Shown one piece after another: positions 1-8,027 of a stretch of DNA of 64,000 nt. Source of the DNA: JACCTU01 sp963788055 (GTDB lineage: Bacteria > Actinomycetota > Thermoleophilia > Gaiellales > Gaiellaceae); assembly GCA_963788055.1 (NCBI GenBank), contig CAWBFA010000003.1, forward strand, positions 186,001 to 250,000, given 5' to 3'. The notes beneath the pieces are model-generated. The model made no database searches. It was not told the origin of the DNA and was given only the letters and a program-made list of their open reading frames with translations. The translations under genes and the position numbers were made by a program. Each line of letters starts with the position of its first letter. The first letter of the stretch is position 1.

Positions 1-1
1 G

Positions 2-784
2 ATCGACCACTGGCTCCTCGTCGAGTACCGCGGGCTCTGGGGACCGAACGCGCTGCGCGCCTCGGGGCTCTCGGACCAGGTGAAGCAGAGCCTCCGCGAG
101 CAGGTCCGCGCGAGGCCGCACTCGCGCCTCCTCTTCGTGCGTCGACCGGACCGGCGCGGGCGCGCGGAGCTCCGCGCGTATGCGGCCACGTCGCAGGAAG
201 GGGCGGAGAGCCTGCGGGGCACGTCGTTCTCGTCGTACGAGGACCTCCGCACCCTCGACCTCGTGAATGCGGGCGAGGCGCTCGAGCGCTCGCTCTTCCT
301 TGTCTGCACGCACGGCAAGCACGACCCCTGCTGTGCGCGCCGTGGCCGTCCGCTCTTCGACGCTCTTGCCGAGCAGCTCGAGGAGGAGGCCGTCTGGCAG
401 ACGACCCACATCGGCGGCGACCGCTTCGCCGGCAACCTGCTTTGCCTCTCGCGCGGCGTGTACTACGGACGCGTCGAGCGTGACGACGCGGGCCGCGTGC
501 TCGACGCGCACCTCGACGACAGGATCGAGCTGGAGCACTATCGCGGCCGGTCGTGCTACTCGTTCGCCGCACAGGCGGCCGAGCGGGACATCCGCGAGCG
601 CACCGGGCTCCTGCGCCTCGACGACCTGCGACTCGTCTCCGAGCAGGGCTCGCGGATCGCGTTCGCCGACCGCGAAGGGCGTGTGCACGAGCGCGAGGTG
701 TCGCTCGAGCTCGGCCCCAAGGACTACCTGACGTGCACGGCGCGCGAGCTGCACCGGCCGCGCCGCTACCTCGTCAGCGGCTGA
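2..784 (+). CDS. Sucraseferredoxin-like (thioredoxin-fold 2Fe-2S) protein, 5' end missing
   Basis: The reading frame is open to the left edge, and the residues before the first GTG (position 80) still look like this family (WLLVEYRGLWGPNALRASGL), so the real start lies outside the window. The hallmark CTHGKHDPCCARRG and the later THIGGDRFAGNLL are the conserved blocks of the sucraseferredoxin-like family, which has a thioredoxin fold and carries a 2Fe-2S cluster. Its substrate is unknown; a redox or electron-transfer role is inferred from the family. The gene converges on the cupin gene and their 3' ends overlap by about 11 bp. Confidence 0.85.
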   Translation: MDHWLLVEYRGLWGPNALRASGLSDQVKQSLREQVRARPHSRLLFVRRPDRRGRAELRAYAATSQEGAESLRGTSFSSYEDLRTLDLVNAGEALERSLFLVCTHGKHDPCCARRGRPLFDALAEQLEEEAVWQTTHIGGDRFAGNLLCLSRGVYYGRVERDDAGRVLDAHLDDRIELEHYRGRSCYSFAAQAAERDIRERTGLLRLDDLRLVSEQGSRIAFADREGRVHEREVSLELGPKDYLTCTARELHRPRRYLVSG

Positions 785-2012
785 CCAGCAGCCCCTCGCG
801 CACCAGGCGCGCGACGAGCGCAAGACGACCCTCGTCGTCGAGGCTGCCCGGCAGGTCTGAAGGTCGGAACGGCTCGTCCGCGTGGAGCACGAACTCCAGG
901 ACGTCTCCGACGTGTGCAGGGAACTCGAGCGTGCGCCCCTCGAACGAGAGCTCGGCGCGTTCGTCCCGCACCACGAGATCCGCGAGCACGGTCGGCCGCC
1001 GCTCGAATTCGCTCTCGGGGTCGAGGTCGCGAAGGGCACGCAGGTGCCCGACCTGCCCGTCGAGGATCGGCCGCCGGCTGCGCACCAGCTTCGAGCGCAT
1101 GCGCCGGCGGACGTCGTCCTCGCCGAGCCGCTCACCGAGCCGCGCGAGCAGCTCGTCTGCCGACCCGTCGGGTGAGCGGCGGAAGTCGAGATCGTCGGCG
1201 CACTCGTCCAGTGCAGCTTTGAACGCGTCGAACCACGAGTAGACGTTTGCGCCGATCGTCAGGTGCAGCGAGTCGACGTCGGATGTCTTCGCCTGGTGCA
1301 GCCAGCCCCGCGGGAGGTAGAGCGTGTCGCCGGGCTGGAGCGTGACGTCGAGAACGGGCTCTCCGGGAGCGCCGAGCTTCGCGTCGTACCGCTGGTGCTT
1401 CAGGGGCAGCTTCCACACCGGCTCGTACACGAGCCAGCGCTTCTCGCCTGCGATCTGCAGGCAGAAGACGTCGTGCGTGTCGTGGTGCACCGGCAGGCCT
1501 TGCGCGGAGCGCGGCGTGTAGTACGCGTTGGCCTGCGCCGGGTGCCCGAGCGACGACTCCAGCGACCGGCAGAAGGTCGCGAGCGCGGGCCACCAGTGGT
1601 GCAGCCCCTGCACGACGATCGTCGCGCCCGCGTCGAAGGCCTCTGCGACGCGCGCGACGTCCGCCACACCCTTGAACGGAACGGGCCGCCAGGGCACGTC
1701 GACGAGGTAGTCGCTCGCGCGCAGCTTCTCGTCGGCGCGGACGAGCCGGAAGGCGGGGGAGCGCAGGCCGCCGGACTCGAGCAGCGCTTCGACGTCCTCC
1801 GTCGTCAGGAGGTCGTCGAAGCGCCCGGGCTCGTCGCGCTCGACGACGAGCGGCCTGCGCTCCCAATGCTCGTCGAGGAAGGTCGCTTCCTCGACGGGCT
1901 CGACGCAACGCGCGAGGGCGCTACGAAGCGTCCGTGCCGTCTGCGTCTGCGTCGGTGTCGTCAGTGTCGGCGTCGGTCGTGTCGCTGTCGTCCGAGTCGG
2001 GTTCTTCTTCAT
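774..2012 (-). CDS. JmjC/cupin-type 2-oxoglutarate oxygenase (YcfD/ROX-like)
   Basis: About 412 residues from ATG 2012. The region around residues 50-280 matches the JmjC-cupin (ribosomal oxygenase-like) family: LDEHWERRPLVV near the start, HHDTHDVFCLQ giving the HxD iron pair at about residues 176 and 178, and PRGWLHQ giving the third iron ligand at about residue 239. The C-terminal third is the usual helical/winged domain. Such enzymes hydroxylate protein side chains (Arg, His or Asp) using Fe(II) and 2-oxoglutarate. The start is uncertain: no ATG, GTG or TTG lies closer to the conserved part, so ATG 2012 is used. It reads a Thr-rich N-terminus out of frame inside the acidic peptide gene. 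The target is unknown; the neighbouring peptide is a candidate. Confidence 0.8.
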   Translation of the reverse strand: MKKNPTRTTATRPTPTLTTPTQTQTARTLRSALARCVEPVEEATFLDEHWERRPLVVERDEPGRFDDLLTTEDVEALLESGGLRSPAFRLVRADEKLRASDYLVDVPWRPVPFKGVADVARVAEAFDAGATIVVQGLHHWWPALATFCRSLESSLGHPAQANAYYTPRSAQGLPVHHDTHDVFCLQIAGEKRWLVYEPVWKLPLKHQRYDAKLGAPGEPVLDVTLQPGDTLYLPRGWLHQAKTSDVDSLHLTIGANVYSWFDAFKAALDECADDLDFRRSPDGSADELLARLGERLGEDDVRRRMRSKLVRSRRPILDGQVGHLRALRDLDPESEFERRPTVLADLVVRDERAELSFEGRTLEFPAHVGDVLEFVLHADEPFRPSDLPGSLDDEGRLALVARLVREGLLVSR

Positions 2013-2082
2013 CCGCGACTTCGCTCCGGTACTGGTCGCTCCGGATCTCGTCGTCGGTGAGGGTGGTCGTGCGCTCGTCCAT
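1921..2082 (-). CDS. Small acidic Asp/Thr-rich peptide (53 aa) upstream of the cupin oxygenase
   Basis: ATG 2082 is preceded by a near-perfect Shine-Dalgarno (AGGAGGTGTC directly before ATG), the best argument that it is translated. The peptide has a leader-like N-terminus (MDERTTTLTDDEIRSDQYRS), then an acidic tail in which 12 of the last 26 residues are Asp, in DSD/DAD/TDD steps, ending GTDAS. It contains no cysteine and no membrane segment. The cupin oxygenase start overlaps it in another frame, so the two should be cotranscribed. I do not recognise a family. A substrate for the neighbouring hydroxylase (RiPP-like) is inference; a simple disordered acidic protein is the alternative. Confidence 0.65.
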   Translation of the reverse strand: MDERTTTLTDDEIRSDQYRSEVADEEEPDSDDSDTTDADTDDTDADADGTDAS

Positions 2083-2146
2083 GACACCTCCTCGTTATTG
2101 GCGGCCAACGCGAGGTTACAAGGTGCCTGAGCAAGCCGGGGCGCAC

Positions 2147-2196
2147 TTGACACGCAACCTTCGAGTTGCATAAGATACGCGCAACCAAAAGGTTGC
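2147..2196 (+). promoter_or_regulatory. Promoter with two inverted-repeat operators before SRPBCC/ArsR genes
   Basis: TTGACA (2147-2152) and TAAGAT (2171-2176) are 18 bp apart and form a sigma70-like promoter. Two dyads overlap it: GCAACCTTCGAGTTGC (2154-2169, between the -35 and -10) and the perfect GCAACCAAAAGGTTGC (2181-2196, just after the -10). They share the half-site GCAAC/GTTGC and start 27 bp apart. This is the classic layout for repression, and the second gene of the operon encodes an ArsR repressor, so autoregulation is the likely reading. Confidence 0.75.
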
Positions 2197-2214
2197 ACAT
2201 CAAAGGAGGGAGCG

Positions 2215-2631
2215 ATGGAACACGATCGGATCGAGCGCACGATGATGCTCGACGTCCCGCGCGCCGACGTGTGGGCCGCCATCACCGAGCCGGAGCAGAT
2301 CAGCAACTGGTTCGGCACCGACACGGAGCTCGAGCTTCGCCCCGGCGCGACGGGCGCCTTCTCTTGGGACAAGACCGAGGTGCCCTTCGTCGTCGAGGAG
2401 GTCGATCCGCCGAGGAGGTTCTCGTACCGCTGGGAGCCGGGAGCGGTGCAGACGGGCGGCCCGACGACGCTCGTCGAGTTCACCCTCGAGGAGACGTCGG
2501 GCGGAACGCTGCTGACGCTCGTGGAGACGGGCTTTGCGGCGCTGCCCGAGCAGTCTCGGCTCGAGAACGAGAAGGGCTGGGACGAGGAGCTCGGCAACCT
2601 GCGCGACTACCTCACGAAGGCGCGGGCCTGA
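2215..2631 (+). CDS. SRPBCC/AHSA1 (Aha1-like) domain protein
   Basis: 138 residues starting at ATG 2215 after AAAGGAGGGAGCG. The pattern MLDVPRADVWAAITEPEQISNWFGTD, then FVVEEVDPPRRFSYRW and TTLVEFTLEE, is typical of the activator-of-Hsp90 homologue 1-like START/Bet v1 fold, a single-domain hydrophobic-ligand-binding protein. In bacteria these genes are commonly paired with an ArsR regulator, as here (20 bp downstream). The function is not known; stress or xenobiotic response is a common guess. It is the first gene after the double-operator promoter. Confidence 0.85.
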   Translation: MEHDRIERTMMLDVPRADVWAAITEPEQISNWFGTDTELELRPGATGAFSWDKTEVPFVVEEVDPPRRFSYRWEPGAVQTGGPTTLVEFTLEETSGGTLLTLVETGFAALPEQSRLENEKGWDEELGNLRDYLTKARA

Positions 2632-2651
2632 CGGCTCGCTCGGACGACGCG

Positions 2652-2960
2652 ATGGCGGGGGCGGTCTTCGCCGCCCTCGCCGACAACCGTCGGCGCGAGA
2701 TCGCGACGCTGCTCGCCGAGCGCGGCCCGCTGACGCAGACCGAGCTCGCCGCGGAGCTCCCGATCTCGCGCCAGGGCGTCGCAAAGCATCTCGCCGCTCT
2801 CGACGAGGCCGGCCTCGTCGAGTCGTCGCGAGACGGGCGGGAATCCCGCTACCGGCTCACGCCCGAGCCCTTCGAAGCGGCGGCGCTTTGGATGATGGCT
2901 CGGGGCGCGCGCTGGGACCGGCGGCTGGAGGCACTCCGGGAGCTCGTCGAGCCTCGTTAG
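2652..2960 (+). CDS. ArsR-family winged-helix repressor
   Basis: 102 residues from ATG 2652. Winged helix: FAALADNRRREIATLLAERG, then LTQTELAAELPISRQGVAKH as the recognition helix region, then GRESRYRLTP as the wing. No cysteine metal site is visible, so it resembles the non-metal ArsR members paired with SRPBCC proteins. It most likely represses its own operon through the GCAAC-GTTGC dyads at 2154-2196. It ends 12 bp before sucC. Confidence 0.85.
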   Translation: MAGAVFAALADNRRREIATLLAERGPLTQTELAAELPISRQGVAKHLAALDEAGLVESSRDGRESRYRLTPEPFEAAALWMMARGARWDRRLEALRELVEPR

Positions 2961-2972
2961 AGTCCGCCGCCG

Positions 2973-4116
2973 GTGGACCTGTACGAGTACCAGGGCAAGG
3001 AGCTCTTCGAGCGCTTCGGGATCCCCGTGTCGGAGGGGCGGCTCGCGACGACGCCCGACGAGGCCCGCGCGGCCGCCGCCGAGCTCGGCGGCCAGGTTGT
3101 CGTCAAGGCGCAGGTGCTGACGGGCGGACGCGGCAAGGCCGGCGGGATCAAGCTCGCGGACGATCCCGACGACGCGCGCGCGAAGGCCGAGCAGATCCTG
3201 GGGCTCGACATCCGCGGGCACGTCGTGCGCAAGCTCTGGATCGAGCGCGCATCCGACATCGCGAAGGAGTACTACCTCTCGCTCACCTTCGACCGCGGGG
3301 CGAAGCAGCCGCTCTTCATGTTCACGACTGAAGGCGGGATCGACATCGAGGAGGTCGCGGAGTCCACGCCGGAGAAGCTCGTCCGCCTTCACGTCGACCC
3401 CTTCGAGGGCTTCCAGCCGTGGCAGGCGTCGGCGGCTCGTCTACGGCGCCGGCGTCGAGGACCCGAACGAGCAGAAGCAGATCCTCTCGATCGTCGGGAA
3501 GCTCTACGAGGCGTTCGTCGCGACCGACGCGATGCTCACGGAGATCAACCCGCTGATCGTCACGCCCGACGGCGAGGTCAAGGCGCTCGACTCGAAGTTC
3601 ACGGTCGACGACGCGGCGCTCTTCCGGCATCCCGACATCGCCGAGATGCGCGACCTCGACGCCGTGCCGCCCGAGGAGCGCGCCGCGCGCGAGAAGGGCG
3701 TCACGTACGTGAAGCTCGACGGAGAGGTCGGGATCCTCGGCAACGGCGCGGGCCTCGTGATGTCGACGCTCGACGTGATCGCGCTCGCAGGCGGCAGGCC
3801 GGCGAACTTCTGCGACCTCGGAGGAGGCGGCGACGCGGAGGGCGTGGTCGACGCGCTCGAGGTGATCACCGCGGACCCGCAGGTCAAGTCGATCCTCTTC
3901 AACGTCTTCGGAGGGATCACGCGCGGCGACGAGGTCGCGCGCGGGATCCTCGCCGCACTCGACAGGATGAGAATCGAGCACCCGATCGTCGTCCGCCTCG
4001 ACGGGACGAACGCGGAGGAAGGACGGGCGATCCTCGACGAGGCGTCGCCGCCGAACCTCCACGTGGAGCCGACGATGCTCGACGCGGCGAGGCGAGCCGT
4101 GGAGCTGGCGGCGTGA
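2973..4116 (+). CDS. sucC: Succinyl-CoA synthetase beta subunit (frame broken near 3429)
   Basis: ADP/GDP-forming succinyl-CoA ligase beta chain. From GTG 2973 it reads VDLYEYQGKELFERFGIPVS, with ATP-grasp motifs (VVVKAQVLTGGRGKAGGIKL, TEGGIDIEEVAE). The frame then fails: the protein continues one base later as ARRLVYGAGVEDPNEQKQIL, TEINPLIVTPDGEVKALDSK and NVFGGITRGDEVARGI to the end. Removing the T at about 3429 restores PWQARRLVYGAG, as expected for the family. A sequencing indel is more likely than real loss, because everything else is intact and sucD follows. It overlaps the next gene by GTGA. Confidence 0.9.
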
Positions 4117-4757
4117 CCGACGTCTGGTCCGAGCGTGCGGAGGCGTTTCGCGAGAGCGCAGTTCATCGCGAGGGGCCCGATCTCGACCTGTTGGTCGAGT
4201 GGTGCGAGCCGGGCGTGGGCGTGCAGGCTCTCGACGTCGCGACGGGAGGTGGGCATGTCGCGCGCCGGTTGCGGGAGGCCGGCTGCGACGTCGTGTCGCT
4301 CGACCCTGCGCCCGGGATGCGGCCGACCGTAGTCGCGCGCGCCGAGGAGATCCCGTTCGCGGACGGGAGCTTCGACGTCGTCGCCTGTCGGATCGCGCCG
4401 CACCACTTCGACGATGTGCGCGCGGCGATGAGCGAGATGGCGCGCGTGTCTCGAGACCGCGTCGTGGTCGAGGACAACCTGTTCACGAGCGAGGCGTTCG
4501 AGGAGGCGGAACGGCTCCACGACCCAACCCACGTCCGCTGCTACTCGGAGCAGGAATGGCGGACGTTCTTCGACGAGACGGGTCTCGAGGTCGAAGAGAC
4601 CGAGACGTTCGAGCGCTGGCTCGACGTCGAGGCATGGCTGGCGCGGGTCGAGACTCCCGGGGCCGACGCTGCGCGCGCGCGCGACCTGCTCGCCGACCGC
4701 ATCGCAGAGGGCCGCGTGATGTTCCGCTCCCTGGTGCTCAAAGGCAGGAAGAAGTAG
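4113..4757 (+). CDS. Class I SAM-dependent methyltransferase between sucC and sucD
   Basis: About 214 residues from GTG 4113 (overlaps the sucC stop). Methyltransferase type 11/UbiE-like: motif I ALDVATGGGHVARRL, SLDPAPGM, then EEIPFADGSFDVVACRIAPHHF. The substrate is unknown. Its position, overlapping sucC upstream and sucD downstream, makes it part of the succinyl-CoA synthetase operon, which is unusual because the two subunit genes normally touch. Similar to menaquinone/demethylmenaquinone-type methyltransferases only at the fold level. Confidence 0.8.
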   Translation: MTDVWSERAEAFRESAVHREGPDLDLLVEWCEPGVGVQALDVATGGGHVARRLREAGCDVVSLDPAPGMRPTVVARAEEIPFADGSFDVVACRIAPHHFDDVRAAMSEMARVSRDRVVVEDNLFTSEAFEEAERLHDPTHVRCYSEQEWRTFFDETGLEVEETETFERWLDVEAWLARVETPGADAARARDLLADRIAEGRVMFRSLVLKGRKK

Positions 4758-5635
4758 TGGCGATCGTCGTCGACCAGGACACGCGGCTCGTCGTGCAGGG
4801 CCTGACCGGGAGCGAGGGACGCTTCCACGGCCTCCGCAACCGCAACTACGGCACCAACGTCGTCGCCGGCGTCACCCCCGGAAAGGGCGGCCAGGACGTC
4901 GAGGGCATTCCGGTCTACGACACGGTCGCGCAAGCGGTCGAGCACGTCGGAGCGAACACGTCGCTGATCTTCGTGCCCGCGCGCTTTGCGGCCGACGCGG
5001 TCTACGAGGCAGTGGACTCCGGGATCGGCACCGTGATCGTGATCACCGAGCATATCCCTGCGCACGAGATGCTCCGCGTGTACACGTACGTGCGTCCGAA
5101 GGGGATCACGCTGATCGGGCCGAACTGCCCCGGCGTCCTCTCGCCCGGCAAGGCCAACGTCGGGATCATCCCGGCGGAGGTCTTCGCGGAGGGCGCGATC
5201 GGGCTCGTCTCGCGCTCCGGCACGCTCACGTACCAGATCGGCTACGAGCTGACCCAGCTCGGCCTCGGCAACTCGTCGATCGTCGGGATCGGCGGCGACC
5301 CGGTGCCGGGCTCGTCGTTCATCGACATCCTCGAGAAGTTCGAGGCCGACCCGCAGACCGAGTTGGTCGCGATGGTCGGCGAGATCGGCGGTAACGAGGA
5401 GGAGAAGGCGGCGGAGTTCATCCGCGACCGGATGACGAAGCCCGTGCTCGCCTACATCGCGGGCTTCACCGCCCCGCCCGGTAAGACCATGGGCCACGCG
5501 GGGGCGATCATCTCCGGTTCTTCCGGCACTGCGCAGGCGAAGAAGGAAGCGCTCGAGGCGTGCGGCGTTCGGGTCGGAACGACGCCGACCGAGGTCGCGC
5601 AGCTCGTCGCGGACGCCGTCGGCGCTCGCGCCTAG
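4757..5635 (+). CDS. sucD: Succinyl-CoA synthetase alpha subunit
   Basis: 292 residues from GTG 4757 (the G is shared with the preceding TAG stop). It shows the CoA-binding Rossmann start (LVVQGLTGSEGRFHGLRNRNYGT), GPNCPGVLSPGKANVGIIP, GLVSRSGTLTYQ, GIGGDPVPGSSFID and, near the C-terminus, the phosphohistidine motif GHAGAIISGSSGTA. With SucC it forms succinyl-CoA synthetase of the TCA cycle. The last gene of the sucC-methyltransferase-sucD unit, followed by a hairpin. Confidence 0.95.
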   Translation: MAIVVDQDTRLVVQGLTGSEGRFHGLRNRNYGTNVVAGVTPGKGGQDVEGIPVYDTVAQAVEHVGANTSLIFVPARFAADAVYEAVDSGIGTVIVITEHIPAHEMLRVYTYVRPKGITLIGPNCPGVLSPGKANVGIIPAEVFAEGAIGLVSRSGTLTYQIGYELTQLGLGNSSIVGIGGDPVPGSSFIDILEKFEADPQTELVAMVGEIGGNEEEKAAEFIRDRMTKPVLAYIAGFTAPPGKTMGHAGAIISGSSGTAQAKKEALEACGVRVGTTPTEVAQLVADAVGARA

Positions 5636-5654
5636 TAGCTGGGAGAGGCGCAAG

Positions 5655-5682
5655 TCGCGAATCCGCTCACGCGGATCCGCGA
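5655..5682 (+). terminator. Hairpin after sucD
   Basis: TCGCG A ATCCGC-tcac-GCGGAT C CGCGA: an 11-step stem with one A/C mismatch and a 4-nt loop, 20 bp after the sucD stop. There is no clear T-run directly after it; a GATTTT lies ~13 bp downstream. Placed between sucD (+) and a convergent lipoprotein gene (-). Confidence 0.5.
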
Positions 5683-5713
5683 CAGCTGCCGCGGCGATTT
5701 TCACATCAAGCCT

Positions 5714-6241
5714 CTAGCCGTGCAGGCTCGCGCAGCTCTCGCTTGAGGTGAGAGCCTGCCGCAGCTCACCCGCGGGGTCGAGCTGCCGGAGCTTCGCGAC
5801 CGTTTCCTCGATCGACGCAGCAGCGGCGGCGAGCTCGCGCGTCAGAGCCGCGAGCCGGGCGAGCGCCTCGCTGAGAGTGCCCGCAGGCTGGTCGATTCCC
5901 GCGCGGGCGTTGGTCGCCCGCTCGCGGAGGACGCTCTCCAGGTGGTCGAGCTCCTGCTCGATCTCGTCCCGCGACGCGACCTCCGGAGGGCCGAGCTCGC
6001 CGAGATCGGCGAGGAAGTCGTCTGAGGCGGCAACCGCCTGCCGGATCGCGTCGTCGAGTTGCTCCTCGGAAAGCGTCTTCGGCTCCGCGAGCTGCCCGGC
6101 TGCATCCTGAACCCGTTCCCGCCAATCGTCGACGGCCGTGCAGAAGTCGTCCGCCCACGCCTCCGCGCTTGCGTCGTCGCCGCCGCAGCCTGCCGCGGCC
6201 ACGGCAAGGCAGAAGGCGGCGACGAGAGCGGCTCGCCTCAT
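5714..6241 (-). CDS. Putative lipoprotein, helical
   Basis: 175 residues. A lipoprotein signal peptide ends in the lipobox AAAGC followed by GGDDASAEAWADDFC. The mature part is mostly alpha-helical and acidic (EIEQELDHLESVLRERATNA; AALTRELAAAAASIEETVAKL), with three cysteines including one near the C-terminus. This layout (lipobox, WADDFC...W, helical bundle) recurs in actinobacterial extracytoplasmic proteins of unknown function. No partner is evident; the next gene upstream is transcribed away. Confidence 0.75.
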   Translation of the reverse strand: MRRAALVAAFCLAVAAAGCGGDDASAEAWADDFCTAVDDWRERVQDAAGQLAEPKTLSEEQLDDAIRQAVAASDDFLADLGELGPPEVASRDEIEQELDHLESVLRERATNARAGIDQPAGTLSEALARLAALTRELAAAAASIEETVAKLRQLDPAGELRQALTSSESCASLHG

Positions 6242-6414
6242 GCCCGATAGTCAATCGCTCGCGTCGGCCGGAGCCCTTTCAGGGCCTCGTTTTCCGGCTC
6301 CCGGCGACCACCAGGGGGTAGACAGCGCCCGCTCTTCGACTAGGGTCAGGAGCTTACGAACAGCCCAGGGCCGCGCATCTCCGTTGTCAGCGGCCCGTCG
6401 TTCCTCTCCTCGTT

Positions 6415-6915
6415 ATGCCCAGTCACCTCCGCAGACTCCTGCCGGCGGTCGCTCTTGCTGCGACCGTCTGCGCAATCGCAGCGCCGGCCTCCATCGCGGT
6501 CGGACCGGCGCGGCACGATCCGCATCAGGGCGTTCGGAAGGCGAAGCCCACCCTGGGCGCGCGCGCGGCGGCGGTCGCCCTCGAGGCGGTCGGCGTGCCG
6601 TATCGATGGGGAGGCAGCTCGCCCGCGGCCGGCTTCGATTGCTCCGGGCTCGTCTACTGGGCCTACGGACGGCTCGGCATCGAGCTACCGCACAGCTCGT
6701 ACGCGCTCTACGAGCGTGGTCAGCGTGTGGCGCGCTCGAGTCTGAAGCGCGGCGACTTGCTCTTCTTCTCCGGGCTCGGGCACGTCGGCATCTACCTCGG
6801 GCGCGGACGCATGGTGCATGCGCCGAACTCCGGCCGCCTGGTCGAGGTCGTCAGCCTAGGTCGTTCGGGCTACGGCGGAAGACTCGTCGGCGCGCGACGC
6901 ATCGCTCGCACCTGA
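6415..6915 (+). CDS. NlpC/P60 (C40) cell-wall peptidase
   Basis: 166 residues with a signal peptide (RLLPAVALAATVCAIAAPAS) and one NlpC/P60 domain: GVPYRWGGSSPAAGFDCSGL carries the catalytic Cys in DCSG, GDLLFFSGLGHVGIYLG carries the catalytic His, and HAPNSG the third polar residue. Such enzymes cut D-gamma-glutamyl-diaminopimelate bonds in peptidoglycan stem peptides outside the cell. There is no separate targeting domain. It stands alone, 30 bp before an aminotransferase gene. Confidence 0.9.
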   Translation: MPSHLRRLLPAVALAATVCAIAAPASIAVGPARHDPHQGVRKAKPTLGARAAAVALEAVGVPYRWGGSSPAAGFDCSGLVYWAYGRLGIELPHSSYALYERGQRVARSSLKRGDLLFFSGLGHVGIYLGRGRMVHAPNSGRLVEVVSLGRSGYGGRLVGARRIART

Positions 6916-6944
6916 TCGGCCGCGGCCATCTCTACACTCGAAAC

Positions 6945-8027
6945 GTGGAGACGATCAGCTTCGCACGCGGCATTCCGGCACCGGAGTGCCTCCCGGTCGA
7001 CGAGCTCGCCGACTGCGCGCGCGCCGCGATCGAGCGCGACGGGCGGACGGTGCTCTCATACGGGCCGGGCGGCGGCTACCCGCCCCTTCGCGCCTGGCTT
7101 GGCGAGCGGCACGGCGTCGATCCGTCGCGGGTGCTCGTCACGAACGGCTCTCTCCAGGGATTCGTCTTCCTCGCGAACCGCTTCGGCCCAGAGCGCCGCT
7201 TCCTGGTCGAGGCGCCGACGTACGACCGGCCGCTGAAGATCCTGCGCGACCTCGGCGCGGACGTGGTCGCGATCCCGCAGGATGAGGACGGCCTCGACGT
7301 CGACGCGCTCGCCGACGAGCTCACGCGCGGCCCGGCGCTGCTCTACACGATCCCGACCTTCCAGAACCCGAGCGGGCGGACGCTCACGACGGAGCGCCGC
7401 AGGCGGGTCGCCCAGCTCGTCGCCGAGCACGACCTGCTCGTCTACGAGGACGACCCGTACGGTCTCGTCCGCTTCGAAGGCGAGGCACCGCCGAGCCTGT
7501 TCGAGCTCGCGGGCGGGGAGCGCGTGATCTACAGCTCGTCGTTCTCGAAGACGATCGCGCCAGGCGTTCGCGTCGGCTACTTCGTGCTGCCCCAGGAGCT
7601 CGCCGGGGAGCTCGAGGCGCTCGCGGTCTCGACCTACATCACGCCGGTCCTGCTCTCCGAGGCGACCGTCTACGAGTTTCTGAGGCGCGGAGCTTTCGAG
7701 CCGAATCTCGAGCGCGTCCGCGGCCTGCTCCGCGAGCGCCGCGACGCGATGCTCGCCGCCCTGGAGTCGGAGCTCGGCGGCCGCGCGACCTGGAGCAGGC
7801 CCGACGGCGGCTACTTCCTGTGGCTCGACCTCGGCGTAGACACCGCCGAGCTGCTCGGCCGCGCCGAGCAGGCGGGCGTCACCTTCATCAAGGGGACGGA
7901 CTTCTTCCCGCCAGGGGAAGGTGGGGACCGTTCGGCCCGGCTGGCGTTCAGCTTCGTCTCGCCGGCGGAGATCACGGAAGGGGTGGCGCGCCTCGCTGCG
8001 CTCGTCCCCGCCGTGGCGAGGGTCTAG
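6945..8027 (+). CDS. PLP-dependent aminotransferase, 2-aminoadipate/MocR-type class I
   Basis: 360 residues from GTG 6945. Fold-type I aminotransferase: GPGGGYPPLRAWLGERHGVD and VTNGSLQGF at the cofactor cleft, YTIPTFQNPSGRT, YEDDPYGLVRF, and IYSSSFSKTIAPGVRVGY holding the Schiff-base lysine. This set matches the LysN/2-aminoadipate and valine-pyruvate aminotransferase group. The DNA-binding domain of true MocR regulators is absent. Amino donor and acceptor cannot be assigned from sequence. Confidence 0.85.
   Translation: METISFARGIPAPECLPVDELADCARAAIERDGRTVLSYGPGGGYPPLRAWLGERHGVDPSRVLVTNGSLQGFVFLANRFGPERRFLVEAPTYDRPLKILRDLGADVVAIPQDEDGLDVDALADELTRGPALLYTIPTFQNPSGRTLTTERRRRVAQLVAEHDLLVYEDDPYGLVRFEGEAPPSLFELAGGERVIYSSSFSKTIAPGVRVGYFVLPQELAGELEALAVSTYITPVLLSEATVYEFLRRGAFEPNLERVRGLLRERRDAMLAALESELGGRATWSRPDGGYFLWLDLGVDTAELLGRAEQAGVTFIKGTDFFPPGEGGDRSARLAFSFVSPAEITEGVARLAALVPAVARV

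Noticed and set aside
2013..2597. Extension of the cupin gene upstream to 2597
   Set aside because: That part is antisense to the SRPBCC gene, Ser/Pro-rich, and has no ribosome site or family match.
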